64,000 nucleotides of DNA from Dictyophora rubrovolvata (taxonomy: Eukaryota; Basidiomycota; Agaricomycetes; Phallales; Phallaceae). Under the pieces are notes generated by a model. It ran no database searches, was not told where the DNA came from, and worked only from the letters and a program-made list of their open reading frames with translations. The stretch lies in NCBI GenBank assembly GCA_029959195.1, contig CP114118.1, forward strand, positions 1-64,000, read 5' to 3'. Positions 9,354-21,160 of the stretch are shown piece after piece. The position numbers and the translations under genes were made by a program. The number at the start of each line of letters is the position of its first letter. Within the stretch, counting starts at the first letter, position 1.

Positions 9354-11242
9354 TTATTTTGTTTTCTGACGCTTTGCCGCTCTTTCTCCTTTACGCAAAG
9401 CATGAGTATCACGGATGCTTCTTTTGATTCGACAATGTAAGAAATGCGTGTCGCCCCAATTCAACTGGAATGTAGACTCTAGTTGCCCAGGTATCATTTT
9501 CTTAAGCTCGTGAACCCGCTGAACCCTATTATTCCTGAAAATTGTACGAAAAGTACTGAAGTCCTGTTCACCAGCATCCAGATGCTATGCTGCTTTAGTC
9601 AAGAATTCCTCCATTGTTTGATATGGATATAATATGACAGTATCGGAATCATCACTGGATATAGTCAGTGCTGTTCCAGGAGAAGCTTTTCATTTTTCAG
9701 ACTCAGGTGGATATGGGACCATTGCTAGAGGGTACCAAAGCGGAGGATACTGGCCAGGAATACCAAAGGCATAGTGGTTAGGTCCCAACGTGTTATTCAC
9801 AGTATTGTCTGGCTTGGGTTCTTCTTTTTTAGAACTATTAGATGTGTAAAAGATCTGGAATAAAGGGACATTTGGGGGCTTCTTGTATGTGACTCCATAT
9901 TTCCCGGTAGCCTGTCATTGATATCTTATTTCAAATGTAGGAAGAAAACTCAATATATGACTTACTAATGCTTGTGCCCATATACGGAGCTTATTCTATG
10001 AAATTTCACAGTGCTCACCATTCTTATCAATCTTGCACTGGCTATTGTGACAAGATGAAAGCTCACAGCTATGAAGATGTTTCTTCAGAACTTCCATAGC
10101 TTGCATCTCCTTACTATTCATGTCACTATCTTCATCCGTATTGTCTCCATCATCTGTATTGCTAGCAGATCTGTTGAGATTGACATGCCGAGCATTCTGC
10201 TTCTTCTGAGTTGCTTTGGTGCCAGGTTTGGCTTTCTTGACTTTCTTATCTTTGTTCAATATATATTTCAGGTCTTCAAGGTACTGTTTCATTCTTGTCA
10301 GGATGAGAAAGGATTGAAACTACTGTGATCTACATCAGCGGGAAGTTCGATATTAATCGTCACAGATATCATCTCCTTCTTCCCCTTTCTGATGATCAAA
10401 AGCTCTTCAAGAAGGTCTTTCCAATCCTCAGGTAAGTCAAGTTTCATTTTCTTTGCACCTTTGATTCCATTGATTTTATAGGTGAGACTTGGTTTTTTAT
10501 GAACCTCTTGACAGCCGATGCATTCATGTATTTTCCTAAGTACATCTTCAAATAACTTGGTGACTGATATGTGAATTCGACTACACGCATTATCCAGTCT
10601 GCGTGGAATGCAAAATCTGATAGCTAATATAACATTAGTCATTCAAATTTACCACATAGCCAGACAAGCACTTACTATCTATAATTGATCCTTTTTTTTT
10701 CACCTCAATCTTCGTTTTAGGCTTTTTCTTGGATTTACTCTTCTCAATTTCATCATCTAATCCTGACTCTGATAAAGATGATAGCTGTGTTGCCTCCCAT
10801 ACCCGGTCATTATAAGCAGGAACTATAGAGGGATAGTTGATGGGTGATTCAAATTGAATAGACTTCCTTCCGCCTTCTTCATCAGACTCAGTTTCTAACT
10901 CGGCAGCAATAATATCCTTCATTCTTTCTGTGTTTTGCTGCTTTCGGGTTGTAATTGTGATGACAGGAGACTGGTTCAGGTGGGGAAGCGGGGCTTCATA
11001 GAAATGATCGACTAGCCCTGTACTTGGGATTGTACTCGTCTGTTTCATAGGCTCTTCCCCTAGGAAATTCAAGCTTATATAAAGTTGTAAACCTGTATAA
11101 TAAAAAACACACCCAAGTCTGCTACAGCATCTTCTAGTTCCACAAAGACAGCCATATTATCCTTCTTTTTAGCCAATCTTGTTATTCGAACATTTTCATT
11201 GCTTTGAGCTTTGGACTTCTTTTTGTTACACTTATCTCCCAT
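9354..11242 (-). pseudogene. Broken copy of a dispersed Agaricomycete gene family (unknown function)
   Basis: A multi-exon gene starting at ATG 11242 (MGDKCNKKKSK). The next exon (about 11060-10676) is acidic and Ser/Lys-rich and ends at a GTAAGT donor. The following exon (about 10630-10310) carries the segment LDLPEDWKDLLEEL, followed by exons with a Cys-rich CELSSCHNSQCKIDKNGEHC motif and RIWAQAL (to 9966) and a final exon 9911-9354. From memory the order of conserved blocks (DWEGLLE-like, CxxC-H, WA.AL, C-terminal LDxxE..F) matches a repeated protein family seen in many mushroom genomes, often beside transposons. Three in-frame stops, at 9996-9998 and two in the last exon, disrupt it. Function is unknown. 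Confidence 0.6.
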
Positions 11243-11592
11243 GAATATCATGCAAGAAGAAAGACAAAGAAAACTTTTCAAACCCAGTCTTGCCGATGCT
11301 TACATGTTTGCTCACCACAATGAATATATAAAAGGATCTATGTATATGCATGAGTAATGTATGTTGGGAATTGAAGAAATGAGATCTCATTGATTAGAAT
11401 CACAGTTTAGGTGTTTATAGTCTAGTTCCAAACTTATTTTGCCGCAAAATTCATTTTTAAAGAAACTCAAATTTATGGTAGTTTGGACATTGTAAATACT
11501 AAATATACTAAATAGAAAATCATTGAAGAGAAAATCATGGAAATACAACTTCAAATGGATAAGTTATGGCTGTTTTCATTCTTGCTCCTATA

Positions 11593-11644
11593 CAGCGTTT
11601 TACACTCAAAATCAGACGCCCGCCTTACATAATGAAAAGCGCTG
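11593..11644. mobile_element. 52-bp TIR micro-element
   Basis: CAGCGTTTT at the left end and AAAAGCGCTG at the right end are imperfect inverted repeats flanked by TA on both sides. The inner GCCCGCCTTA resembles the inner TIR of the larger element at 31744-31968. It looks like a relic or extreme deletion derivative of the same TA-inserting (Tc1/mariner-type) family. Confidence 0.5.
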
Positions 11645-11725
11645 TAATAAGTATTATTAAGATAGGAAGAAAAAGAATTAAAATATTTCTCTAGAATAAG
11701 ACAATGCGAAGTTCCGATTCCGCGG

Positions 11726-12094
11726 ATGACTCGGACTTTATCCGACTCTTACACTGAGGCCTTGATGAATGGTCATTGTTATTGGAAACGGCTTACGTCT
11801 GATGAGTTTGAGCAGTATAAGCAGCGCCTCAAACACGAAGTTGAAAGTGGTAAGCGCAAACCATTGAAGCATGGAGGATCTATCGGAGAGACAAGAATGC
11901 ATCCTGAAGAAGGTCATCCCAAGAAACGTCGTCGAGGTAATGGTGAGACTGCTAATGAAACTGATGGGGATGTAATAGGTGGACATGGGAATAATGAGCA
12001 CGAACAGGTTTTCGTTAGTGTCTCTAATACTGTCTTCGGGCTTGCAAAAGTTCTTTGCGCCTCAACTCATGTTAAATTTGGCCCCCTAAATTGA
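11726..12094 (+). CDS. Weak hypothetical ORF
   Basis: A 122-codon ORF of charged composition, with segments YWKRLTSDEFEQYKQR and PKKRRR (a possible nuclear signal). I do not recognise it. An ATG at 11704 opens a different, short frame. A splice donor may exist near the C-terminal part (CAGGTTTTCG at about 12006), so the end is uncertain. It could be a gene fragment like its subtelomeric neighbours. Confidence 0.3.
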   Translation: MTRTLSDSYTEALMNGHCYWKRLTSDEFEQYKQRLKHEVESGKRKPLKHGGSIGETRMHPEEGHPKKRRRGNGETANETDGDVIGGHGNNEHEQVFVSVSNTVFGLAKVLCASTHVKFGPLN

Positions 12095-12303
12095 TTGGCT
12101 GACGTAACAACTTACAGGGCTTTTCTCTGTATAACATCGTATGGAGCTTTCTGTTCTGAGAAAATCAGTTCTTTATTTAAAATGATCACAGGCAGATGAT
12201 GAAGCGTTAATGAATACCCACTTCGCTAACCTAGCCACGAGTCCTTCGTTTTGTATTTTTTTCTGTCAGCTGACTCGGGATTTCTCCGCCTGACAGACAA
12301 CCG

Positions 12304-12537
12304 TTAGTTTTCAACACGGAAATGCAAGAGGGACCAGAGATGTCGTTCGGTACGATTGAACTGCACTGCCAGTCTCTGGACAGCAGCTTGTAAATAACCT
12401 CTAAGTTCCTCTACAGCCATATCTTCTGCTGTGGCTTATTCAGCACGCTGTTTTCGCTGGACCGCGAGCTCGGCCGGTGTTGCCTTTATTGGGTTGCGTT
12501 TAGGGGGTTGGTATGGAACGGGAACAGTGGGTGGCAT
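12304..12537 (-). pseudogene. Small hypothetical gene with an in-frame stop
   Basis: From ATG 12537 the frame reads MPPTVPVPYQPPKRNP, then AELAVQRKQRAE, then an in-frame TAA at 12436-12438, then EELRGYLQAAVQRLAVQF and a stop at 12304. The downstream part continues in the same frame with good coding character, so one nonsense change appears to have cut a small basidiomycete protein of about 77 residues. Function is unknown. Confidence 0.45.
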
Positions 12538-12715
12538 AGTAAAAAAGTGCAATAATGTACAGTTGACGTCGTTCAAAAAACACAGGAGAACAGAGAGTTG
12601 AATGTTAAAGAAAAATTCCTCAGTTTAAACTCAGCTATCTGACCAATAGTTGGTATGGTGCTGCCCGATCGTAGGCCACATAGTTCATAAAAGTACACTA
12701 ATTTACTATGGGTAA

Positions 12716-14298
12716 TTACATCGATGGTTTTTTAGGAGTAAACGCCGAACGATCACCAAAAGGTTGTGAGGCTGCTCTAACTGCTGCATCTACCTTATCT
12801 TCACGCATCGCTTCAAACAGCTCGTCAAGCTGGCTGCCAGCAAAGTTAAAATTTCTCTGCAATAGAGAACGCTTATAAGCACTGTGCCGGCCAGCAGCAG
12901 AAATAGTGGATAGAATCTCAGAAGTGGCGTTGGCTAATCCCCATCTGTCCTATATTAAACTCATTTCATAGAAACCTCCGATAGCCTTAAACCACTCACA
13001 TCCGGGATAGGCGATGAAGATAAATGCCCTCGTTTATTCTTCTACAAGTGCATATAAGTCCGAAGTTGCCTTTGGATCCAACTGATAGGTAAAAAGTACT
13101 TGAGTTAATATAGCACACTTTATTTTAGATGTTCATACTCACCCATTCTAATATCAACTGCAGAATCTCCCGTACGTCGTTTTCCGTGCTTTTTTTTGAA
13201 ATGGAACGAGTAATAGATTCATAACATGACCATTTGTCATCATTCGCATCTTTTCTCACGACACAAAACATCCAATCCTGACCGCTGGATAGGCAAAAGC
13301 GAACTTCGTTCTGGCTTCAATTGACTCGGATGTCAGTAAACCAAAAATCTCGGTTCAAAACCTCATTCACGAACTCACTTCATGATTTTAGATAGTGCAA
13401 TTGCTTGGAATATGGCTTCAGGCATGAAGTCGCTTAGAGAAGTTTGGAGACGTTTGGCCTCAACGAGGAAAAGGCGACCTGTGGCGATCTTTAATGCAAA
13501 TATACGGCTATTACTGAAGGCAAGCAATCGATCTATCACATCATTAGATAATTAAGGCTAGAGACGTAAAAAAATGTAGAAGACCTTTGTTATCTAGCTC
13601 GTCGACATACTGAAGGATGGCGTAATCTACACTCCCTGTCAACCACAATTCATAGTGGGTGAGTGGGTTGACGATTTTTACTCCATCTCCGGTACCTATT
13701 CTCATCTCGGGAAGAATAGCAATGGAACGCTTTCGGAAATCGGGATAGTTCGTATTCGATGTCACCTTCCCCAAAGACAATAGAACAGCGTCGAGGACCA
13801 CGCGAGAACCGGCTTCAAACTGTGAACATCGGTACAGGCTCTCCAAAATGTTCCTGATACTCACATCCATATTCACATACTCGTATATTTCTTGGATGCA
13901 CTCGTGAAGTCGCTGAGACTCAGTTACAGCATCGGAACTCATGTTTTTCGCCAACTCCGCAATACTCCCATGGTTGAAAACCAAGCGTCCCCGAATCAGA
14001 CCGATCATGTCAAGGTCGTTGACTGATGCTGACGAGAAGGCGAGTTTCTAGCCAAATAGTGAGAAGGGAGCTAATAGCATAGAAAGCTGCGTACAGGTCT
14101 TTTCGCAGTCCTAAGAATGTCCTCCAACGCAGCAACATGCTCCATTATCGCTGCCAGCACTCCCTCTGTCTCCTCGATGTCATCCAGTTCTTTCTTGAGT
14201 TCTCTGAGACGAAGACTGGCCTGTCGCAATTTGCTTAGATCCACCGGCGTGTCTTGGAGGCTTCGCTTGCGTTTGTGAGTTTTGCTTGATGTGCTCAT
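12716..14298 (-). CDS. PD-(D/E)XK nuclease-like protein, 420 aa
   Basis: Exons 14298-14095, 14047-13585, 13532-13379, 13314-13143, 13081-13046 and 12949-12716 give 1263 nt, an intact 420-residue frame. The N-terminus is Lys/Arg-rich followed by a coiled-coil-like helix (RELKKELDDIEETEG). The central part has GDGVKIVNP, then LTGSVDYAILQY with a candidate acidic metal ligand, then LFLVEAKR (the ExK signature) and FQAIALSK, the Gln-containing helix that often follows in PD-(D/E)XK enzymes. The next exon has CLSSGQDWMFCVV, a strand-rich module. A stop is met at 13034 if the fifth intron (13045-12950, 96 nt) is not removed; splicing it keeps the frame to PKKPSM. Proteins of this type are common orphans in mushroom genomes; the DNA or RNA target is unknown. 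It is the first intact gene in from the telomere. Confidence 0.65.
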
Positions 14299-14558
14299 AA
14301 GAGGAAGTGGATGAATGTACTGTGACTGTGACCGTGACACGCGAAGCTAGAGACCGGGTGTCGCCGGAACTGTTTATTTCTCGATATATTTTTATCTACG
14401 TATTAGTTCCCATTGATTTTGATCCACAAGGACCCATATCCCTGCTCGGTTTTTTTTTTCCTTTCACTTTCCAACTTAGCCCAAATACCACCCCGCTCCT
14501 TAACAAAACTTTATACGCTCGCTACAAACCAAACTCTTACTTTCTCACTGAACACCAG

Positions 14559-15823
14559 ATGAAACTGTCACTCCCGTCGTTCGCCGTTTTAGCCCTTGCA
14601 GGCTTTTCTCTGGCCCAGGATACCTCATCCTCATCCTCCACAACAGCCTCGTCTTCTGCCTCGCCATCCGCAACACCTGGACCGTCAAAATCACTTAACT
14701 CTACCGTTCCAGTTGCTTCGGGAACCGTCGTCGGTGATAAGTTTTCCAATTCCACCAATAGTCTTGCATCCAACATAACAAGTTCTAATGCTGGGTCTGG
14801 TGCTTCCTCTTCGGTTGGTAATGCCACTCTACCTAATCCAGCTGTTAATGGTACTGGTCCTGCTATTCAAGCCAATGCACCCGTTCGCGCTCTTTTTTTT
14901 CCGTCTTGGTTTTATTGACTGAGAAATTCCTTATTCCCCAGGCTAATGTCTCCGTCCCCTCAACTGACTCCGCGTCTTGTTCAAGCTTCCTTGCCACACT
15001 TAACGCCGATTCCGATCTTCAAGCTTGCATGGCGCCTTCGCTGAAAGTTCTCGAAAGCAGCGCCGCCTCCATCGGTACCTTTTGCAATGTCACAGCGACT
15101 CAAGCGTGTCCATCTAGCACCATCCGACGTTTCTTGGCCTATTTCTCAGGAAATTGTTCACAAGAGTTGGCGTCATCCGATAAAGACGTTCTTCCCTTAT
15201 ACGACGCCTTATACCTTCTCACCCCGATCACGCAGGCTGTCTGTGCAAAAGATGCCAATGGTAACTATTGTGCGGCAAACGGTACCGCAGCTACGGGTAA
15301 CGGAGGAAACGGAGGCGCCGCTAATGTCGCTCAACAGTCATTGAGCATAAACGGTCTCCCTGACCCGGATACATTCACTGCCAACAACGTCCCATTCCTG
15401 GGTGCCAACCCGGCACTCAGCGAACAAGACCTTTGCACAACCTGCACACGCAATGTTCTCACCGGTTATTTTGCTTTTGAAGCTTCGATGCCATACACAG
15501 GTGGACTAGCCAGGTACATAAATTCTCCTAGTATTAGTTGCCCTCATACTAACCTATTTTATTAAGCTCGCCTTTACTTAGCTCTCAGAATCCCCTCTAC
15601 TCCGCCATCCAAACCAAGTGTCCTGCTGATTTCCTTTCCTCTGCTCTAGATAATGCCGGTTCGTAGTTGTAGCTCTGTAGTTTATATCTTCTGACATTTG
15701 TACAATTCATTTTTATCTTGTTTAGGTGCAGCGCCGGGTGCAGTTAATGGCGCCATCTCATTCACGCCAGCCAAGGGTCTCATCTCACTTCTGGTGGTTG
15801 CTGCCTCGTTCCTTTCGTTCTGA
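14559..15823 (+). CDS. GPI-anchored secreted DUF7729-type protein, 356 aa
   Basis: Exons 14559-14882, 14942-15513, 15582-15658 and 15726-15823 sum to 1071 nt. The protein has a signal peptide (MKLSLPSFAVLALAGFSLAQ), a Ser/Thr/Asn-rich stalk of about 90 residues with many N-glycosylation sequons, a Cys-containing domain (SCSSFLATL ... CNVTATQACPSSTIRRFL ... YDALYLLTPI ... AVCAKDANGNYC) and a hydrophobic C-terminus (LISLLVVAASFLSF) typical of a GPI signal. This layout is that of the DUF7729 cell-wall proteins of Agaricomycetes, recalled from memory. It is probably exported and anchored to the plasma membrane or wall. Biochemical function is unknown. Confidence 0.75.
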
Positions 15824-16130
15824 TGACGAGCTGGGACGAGTCAAGTCGTTGCTCAATGTTCTATAATCTCACCAAATTTGCTTCCATTTGTCGTTCCTCT
15901 TCTTTCTCAGTTTAAATAAAGCGTGTCTTTTTCTTAATTCAAACTGCAACCTGGCAGGACATGGAGCGGAAATGGTTATCCCCGGAGTTCCCTGTTTTTA
16001 TACCTCTTCTCTTTTATTTTTTATTGTTGTAATCCGGCTCTTCTCGGGTAGATTGTCGTATTTATATCTACGCTTTTTTTTTTACCTTTGATATATACGT
16101 TACTTTCAGATGTACTATGGAGGTCGATGG
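15824..16130. other. 3' region of the DUF7729 gene
   Basis: T-rich sequence without coding similarity, probably 3'UTR and intergenic spacer between convergent genes. Confidence 0.4.
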
Positions 16131-17076
16131 AGGTACTTCACATTTTTGATCTAAAAGATGATCAATATAACTATGGGAGACTAGTTGGCAGACAACTTAC
16201 GGGATCGTACCATAGAATGACTTTCTCGTGCTCATCGTCAACATCCTCGTCGCTCACTACCGATCGGAAGAACAGAATGATAAGACCGCCGAACAGCCTC
16301 GTCAATCTCGTCTCTGCCTTTGCATTACCCGTGGCAACCGAGCTATCCAGTGCGTAATTGCAGCTGTACTATTATATTCGCAGTCGTGTCCGATCCAGCG
16401 TTTCTGATATTAGTAACGAAGACAAGTCAGTTAGTTACCTTGGCTTATAAGAGTCGACTCAAACTTACAACAACAGTAGTAACATCCGCTTCTGTGAGCT
16501 CCTCCCCACCCGCGTTTTCTTTGGCTGTAGTGTCCATGAGACAATCCAAGAGGTCCCCACGACGGCCCCAAGGCGTTTTCGAATACAGCGGCGGGCAATA
16601 TGAGAGTGTATCTAAGGAGAAGAAAGCAAAGAGAAGCACGGTTTCAATTTGTGGTACCAAACCAGAAGTCAAAGCACCAAGACTTACACCAGTCCCCCCA
16701 AGCCCACGTTGGATAAACGTATCCGGAATGAATCTGACGAGGGGAGCTAACCATGATCCGGGCAATAAATACGTGAATAGACCTAAGTAAACAGCGGTTC
16801 GGCCACGATAGTCGATCATTGCTGCAACACCGACTCCTTCTTCGTCGCTTGGCCCCCTGCAGAACACCAAACGCGCGGTCCAGAATCCCTAAGCTGACTG
16901 CCGCCATTGACGCAGTAATTGCCAAGTGCTCGAATCATCTTACTCACGGAGACTCTTGCGGATCCATCCTTCGGACTGTTCAACACTGGCATGACTGAAA
17001 GGATGAGCGAGTACCCTGCGTTTCTGAGCATGTCCGTTACGGTCTTGCGTGCTAAACAAGCTTGGGGTGTTTCCAA
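16130..17076 (-). CDS. Unrecognised multi-exon membrane protein
   Basis: Coding character on the minus strand is clear, but I could not settle the exons. Segments include LRNAGYSLILSVMPVLNSP (about 17030-16980), a hydrophobic stretch AVYLGLFTYLLPGSWLAPL after MIDYRG (about 16820-16750), an intron with a GTAAGT donor near 16690 and a CTTAG acceptor, then a segment ending in ELTEADVTTVV with another GTAAGT donor near 16470, and a further exon containing RLFGGLIILFFRSVVSDED and EKVILWYDP ending at a GTAAGT donor near 16205. At least one or two transmembrane helices are likely. Several junctions do not resolve in frame, so part may be decayed. I do not recognise the family. Confidence 0.35.
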
Positions 17077-17089
17077 CGCAAAAAGATTT

Positions 17090-18236
17090 GTAAAACGAAG
17101 ATTTAGGGAGAGAGAAGGAGCCTTGGGGCGGAGTAATCAGAACACGACACTTGGAAAGGAGCTATTCGTACGAATGGACTCTATTTTTCTACAGAGCGGA
17201 GTAGTGATGTGCTTTTCTTTTCCAAAGTCGAGCGTGACACTAGCCAGGAATATCACTCAGCGGATCGGGACGAATGTTACGATGCACGACAAGCAGATCA
17301 ATGTCACAATGACAGTAACCTCGACTTAGGCATGATGATTGAAGATCGATACAAACCCACAGCAAGTCGACGTGGGAACCTAAACAAACTTTAGGGAGAA
17401 AAAGCGCTTCTCTTCCTCTCAACTGAACTAGTACAACAAACTGTGTACTGTGCAAAGAATAGCCAATCACCTAGTGTGCCAAGGCTTCAACGTTTCTGTC
17501 ATCGGGCGCCCAAACTTTGCTGGGGGAGGCATAGGGCTGCTCTTCAACGTTCAATCATTGGCCACATCTAGATCTCCTCGAACTCAAGTGAGCTAACTTC
17601 GCTTGATCCCGGTTCCACACCATACAAACTGCCCATAGAAACACAGCAATCTCGCGAGCCGCTTCTCTTTCCATGGCGTACGTCAGGAATTTTATAACCG
17701 GCAACCGGACAGACTTGTCCATACATATCTCTCTTACCTTGATTCCATCAGCGGACAATGCCGGCTGCCACCGTGACAGAAAAAGCTAGAAAAAGTCGCC
17801 CGCATCGCCTCACTTTTCCACAGTATGGCTGGTGCGTGACCAAGTATTGATGGTATGCTGAGTTTAGGTATTGTTCTTGTTTCCTGTGAGAACCTTCTTA
17901 ACCTTGTTTCATATCCCACAAAGTACCACAAGTATCACAAGCAGTGCCGAATCCTTTATACTCCACCTCAACTATATTTGATCGAACGTTCTACCCGTTT
18001 TTTAAGCTCAAGCTTCACGGAAACCGACATTCTTCCAGCCCTTCAGGTTTGCTCCTTCGCTATCGACGGTTGTGCGGTGGAAGCTGATTAGATCTCGCAG
18101 ACGCTCACTTTAGAGTAACCAGGGTCCTGCAAAATTCTCGCACTTCGTTCTGCCTCTTCCTTTCTCTCCCGTCAACCCACATTAACCACCTGTGTTGTTT
18201 TCTCAACTTCACGCATAACCACCAAGACCTTTCTAG
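17090..18236. other. Intergenic region upstream of the G-alpha gene
   Basis: Short ORFs only. A minus-strand stretch at 17555-17760 has mild coding character (RLPVIKFLTYAMEREAARE) but no recognisable domain. The last few hundred bases before 18237 are pyrimidine-rich and probably hold the G-alpha promoter and 5'UTR. Confidence 0.4.
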
Positions 18237-20421
18237 ATGCCGACTGCTTCTGTTGTTGCCAGTCGTCGCCTCTCCGATCCTTTAACTGCCGCCCTGCAAC
18301 CCCCATCCGATGAAACAGAGGTTCAGCGAGAAGCACGTCTGGCATCAGAACGGGAGGCTAAAAAAATCAGCGATAACATTGACGAACAGTTGCGTCAAGA
18401 AAGAGAGGCTTTAAAAACGAAGGCTAAATCCCGTCAAGAGATCAAAGTATTGCTTTTAGGACAAAGCGAGAGTGGAAAGAGCACAACACTAAAACGTACG
18501 GTATTTCTCTTTTACTATATTTGTGATTATGACCCTTTCTTTTTTACTCTAGAGTTCCAGTTAGCGTACACGCCCAACGCTTTTCGACAAGAGCGACTAT
18601 CTTGGCGTCCCGTTGTCTATCTAAATCTCGTGCGCTCCGTCAGACGGATCCTTGACGCACTTTCTCCTCCAGAACTCCAACAAGTATATCTTGATGACGA
18701 CGATGATACCGCCTCGATCAGACATCGCGATTCAATATCCGAGCCTAACCGGCCGTCCACAGGTATATCAACAACAACCAACTCGGTGTTTTCCTCCCCC
18801 AAATATATTGCGCTCAGAGGGCAGCTACAGCCGCTCGCAGAGCTCGAGGAACAGCTCGTGAAACGCTTATCATCTGGCGACGAAGATGAGGCAACCCATT
18901 TTGCCTCCAGTCCTCGAATGAATACGAAAACAGAGGTCACCATCAATAACCGCGTTAACTGGAAAAGAGCTCTTAATAAATTCACGTCAAGAAATAACAC
19001 CGGTAAATCTTTTGTTTTGTAATTTTATCTCAATGCCTTATATCCCGAATATGCAAATGTAGAATCAGCTGTCAATGAAGCAGATGGCTGGTGGAACGAT
19101 CCTTCCGACCCTTGCCACGTACTGGCTCGGTGTAGACAATACATTGAACAGTTGTGGAATGATCCTATCGTTAAAAATGAGTTGGCCAGAAAGCGACTGC
19201 GTCTAGAGGAAAGCTCGGGCTTGTAAGTTCTCCTATATGCCTCTTCGTCGATGTGCAGCTGACGGCATGGGGGACCCCTGGCATGGGGTGAACATCAACA
19301 TCAGTTACCTTGATTCGCTCTCACGGATAACTAATGTTCGATATATTCCTGATGATGATGATGTTTTGAAAGCCCGACTGAAGACGGTGGGCGTTGTAGA
19401 GCATTGTTTCTCATTAGAAACTGGTAAACAAAAAGGAGTAGACTGGAAGATATATGACGTGGGAGGGTTAGTATTACGTTTTCCGATTTTGTTCATTTGT
19501 TTTATATTTCCGTTTTTAGTGCGCGAAATCAGGTATTGCAAGCCAGTTCCTGGAGAAGTTTGTTTCCTAAAATAGCACATTTGCATGTTATAGCGTCAGG
19601 CATGGGTTCCATACTTTCAAGACAGTAAGCCTTGACAACCATAGCCTTGCAACCTTCCAAATTAGCTTATGTATATTTTTCTAGTGAACGCTTTAATATT
19701 CCTGGCTCCCATATCTGCTTTTGATCAGGTTTTAACTGAAGTAAGTCTAGCTCGACAACATATGGAATAAAGTGCTTAAACGGGACTAGGACCCCAGAGT
19801 TAACCGCCTTGAAGATTCCCTTTTGTTATGGCGATCCATTGTCTCAAATAAACTCTTGGCGAAGGTCAATATCATTCTCTTCTTAAACAAATGTGATTTG
19901 TTACAGGTATGTCCACATCCTTAGTCGTCCCATTTTTCCTCCCTAAAATCACACTTCACATGACTCTCAGGCGAAACTGAATGCCGGTGTCCGTCTGAGT
20001 CACTATATGACATCATACGGGGACCGTCCCAATGATTACGAGGCCGTTTCTAAGTGTAAAGAGCTGGAATTTGTTTGTCCACTAGACGGAAGTGTGCTAT
20101 GCTAACCTATTTCCCGCGCGATTTTCGCAGATTTCAGAAACAAATTTATCGCGTTGCATCAGTCGTATTCACCAAATCACGAGCGGGAAATATATTGCAA
20201 GTGTATCTCCTTAAGCTATATCCTGTGTTGTTCATTCGATTCTTCATCAAATCAGGGCATCTAACGGCCGTCACGGACACAAGTCGAACCACCTCAATTA
20301 TTGCTAATGGTATAGATCTCCGCTTTTCTTGTAAAATCGCAACAACTTGACCCTTCGGTATTTTGTTCTAGTTCGAGACATTATTTTACGGGATGATCTG
20401 AGAGATGTTAAACTACTCTGA
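18237..20421 (+). CDS. G-protein alpha subunit, expanded basidiomycete type, 500 aa
   Basis: Twelve exons: 18237-18495, 18553-19002, 19063-19222, 19305-19466, 19520-19532, 19594-19624, 19685-19740, 19790-19906, 19971-20055, 20131-20196, 20256-20309 and 20372-20421, 1503 nt in all. The G motifs are P-loop GQSESGKST, switch I KARLKTVG with its Arg, G3 DVGGARNQR, G4 NKCDLL and G5 TDTSRTT. The N-terminus (MPTASVV) lacks the MGxxxS myristoylation site, and a Ser-rich acidic insert of over 100 residues sits in the helical domain. The catalytic Gln of DVGGQ is Ala, so GTP hydrolysis should be slow unless compensated. This pattern is typical of the lineage-expanded G-alpha paralogues of mushrooms rather than the pheromone-coupled subunits. 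Exon 5 has only 13 nt, and intron 10 appears to be a GC-AG intron. Confidence 0.9.
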
Positions 20422-21160
20422 GCTGTGATATAAAAAAAATCCTCAGCTGTACCTTTCTGGTCATACCATTCTGATTGTCATTGCGTAGCGCATATATGAA
20501 TACCTATGTAGCTACATCTTAGATCCGTTTTACCTTTCAGCTTCTAATTTAAATGCAATAATTGGCAGGAGGGGAGTGTTGTAGGGCGAAGGGCCGTTGG
20601 AAGAGATCGTAATACGTAGAAGAATCGAGGGGACAACGCGTCATTAAATAGTTGTACACGTATGCTACCACGTTTTTTTTGGTTATATTAATTTGGTGCT
20701 TGATTAAAGTCCCCTTTAATGACTCATTGAGAGAAAACAAGAGAAAACGTGTCCTCGGCTAGGCTACATTTTGTAGAACAATACGGAAGGGGTAGTACGT
20801 ATCTATGAAACATGGATCAACGTGGATCAGTTGTTATATAAGAGCCACGAGTGAGACTTGCAAGTTAAAGGACTGGGTTTCTCTCGCCATTATCTTCAAC
20901 TTCATTATCCAAATATCCGGCAAGAAGTGATTGTTGATAAAACCGAGCATAGTGAGGGTTTACGTATATTCGGGCGTTGACACGTTGACAACGTTTAGCT
21001 CTCCCAGCCAACCGGAAATTTGCTTCCGTCTTTTTTCTTTGCTACTGCTTCTCCCCCGAAAAGGGTAGGTTCAACTATCCCATCACTGAAATTCCTTGGA
21101 ACTAATTCAGAATGGAATAGAAAGCATCCAGAAGCATTCTTTCCCCTGATCTAGTTGACA
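20422..21160. other. Intergenic region
   Basis: No gene seen. A TATATAAG motif at about 20834 may be a core promoter for the small gene that starts at 21161. Confidence 0.35.

Noticed and set aside
13034-13045. TAA at 13034 as the end of the nuclease-like gene
   Set aside because: Removing a 96-nt intron with GTAGAA/TAG ends joins the exons in frame and gives a longer intact protein; the sum of exons is a multiple of three. Still open to RNA evidence.
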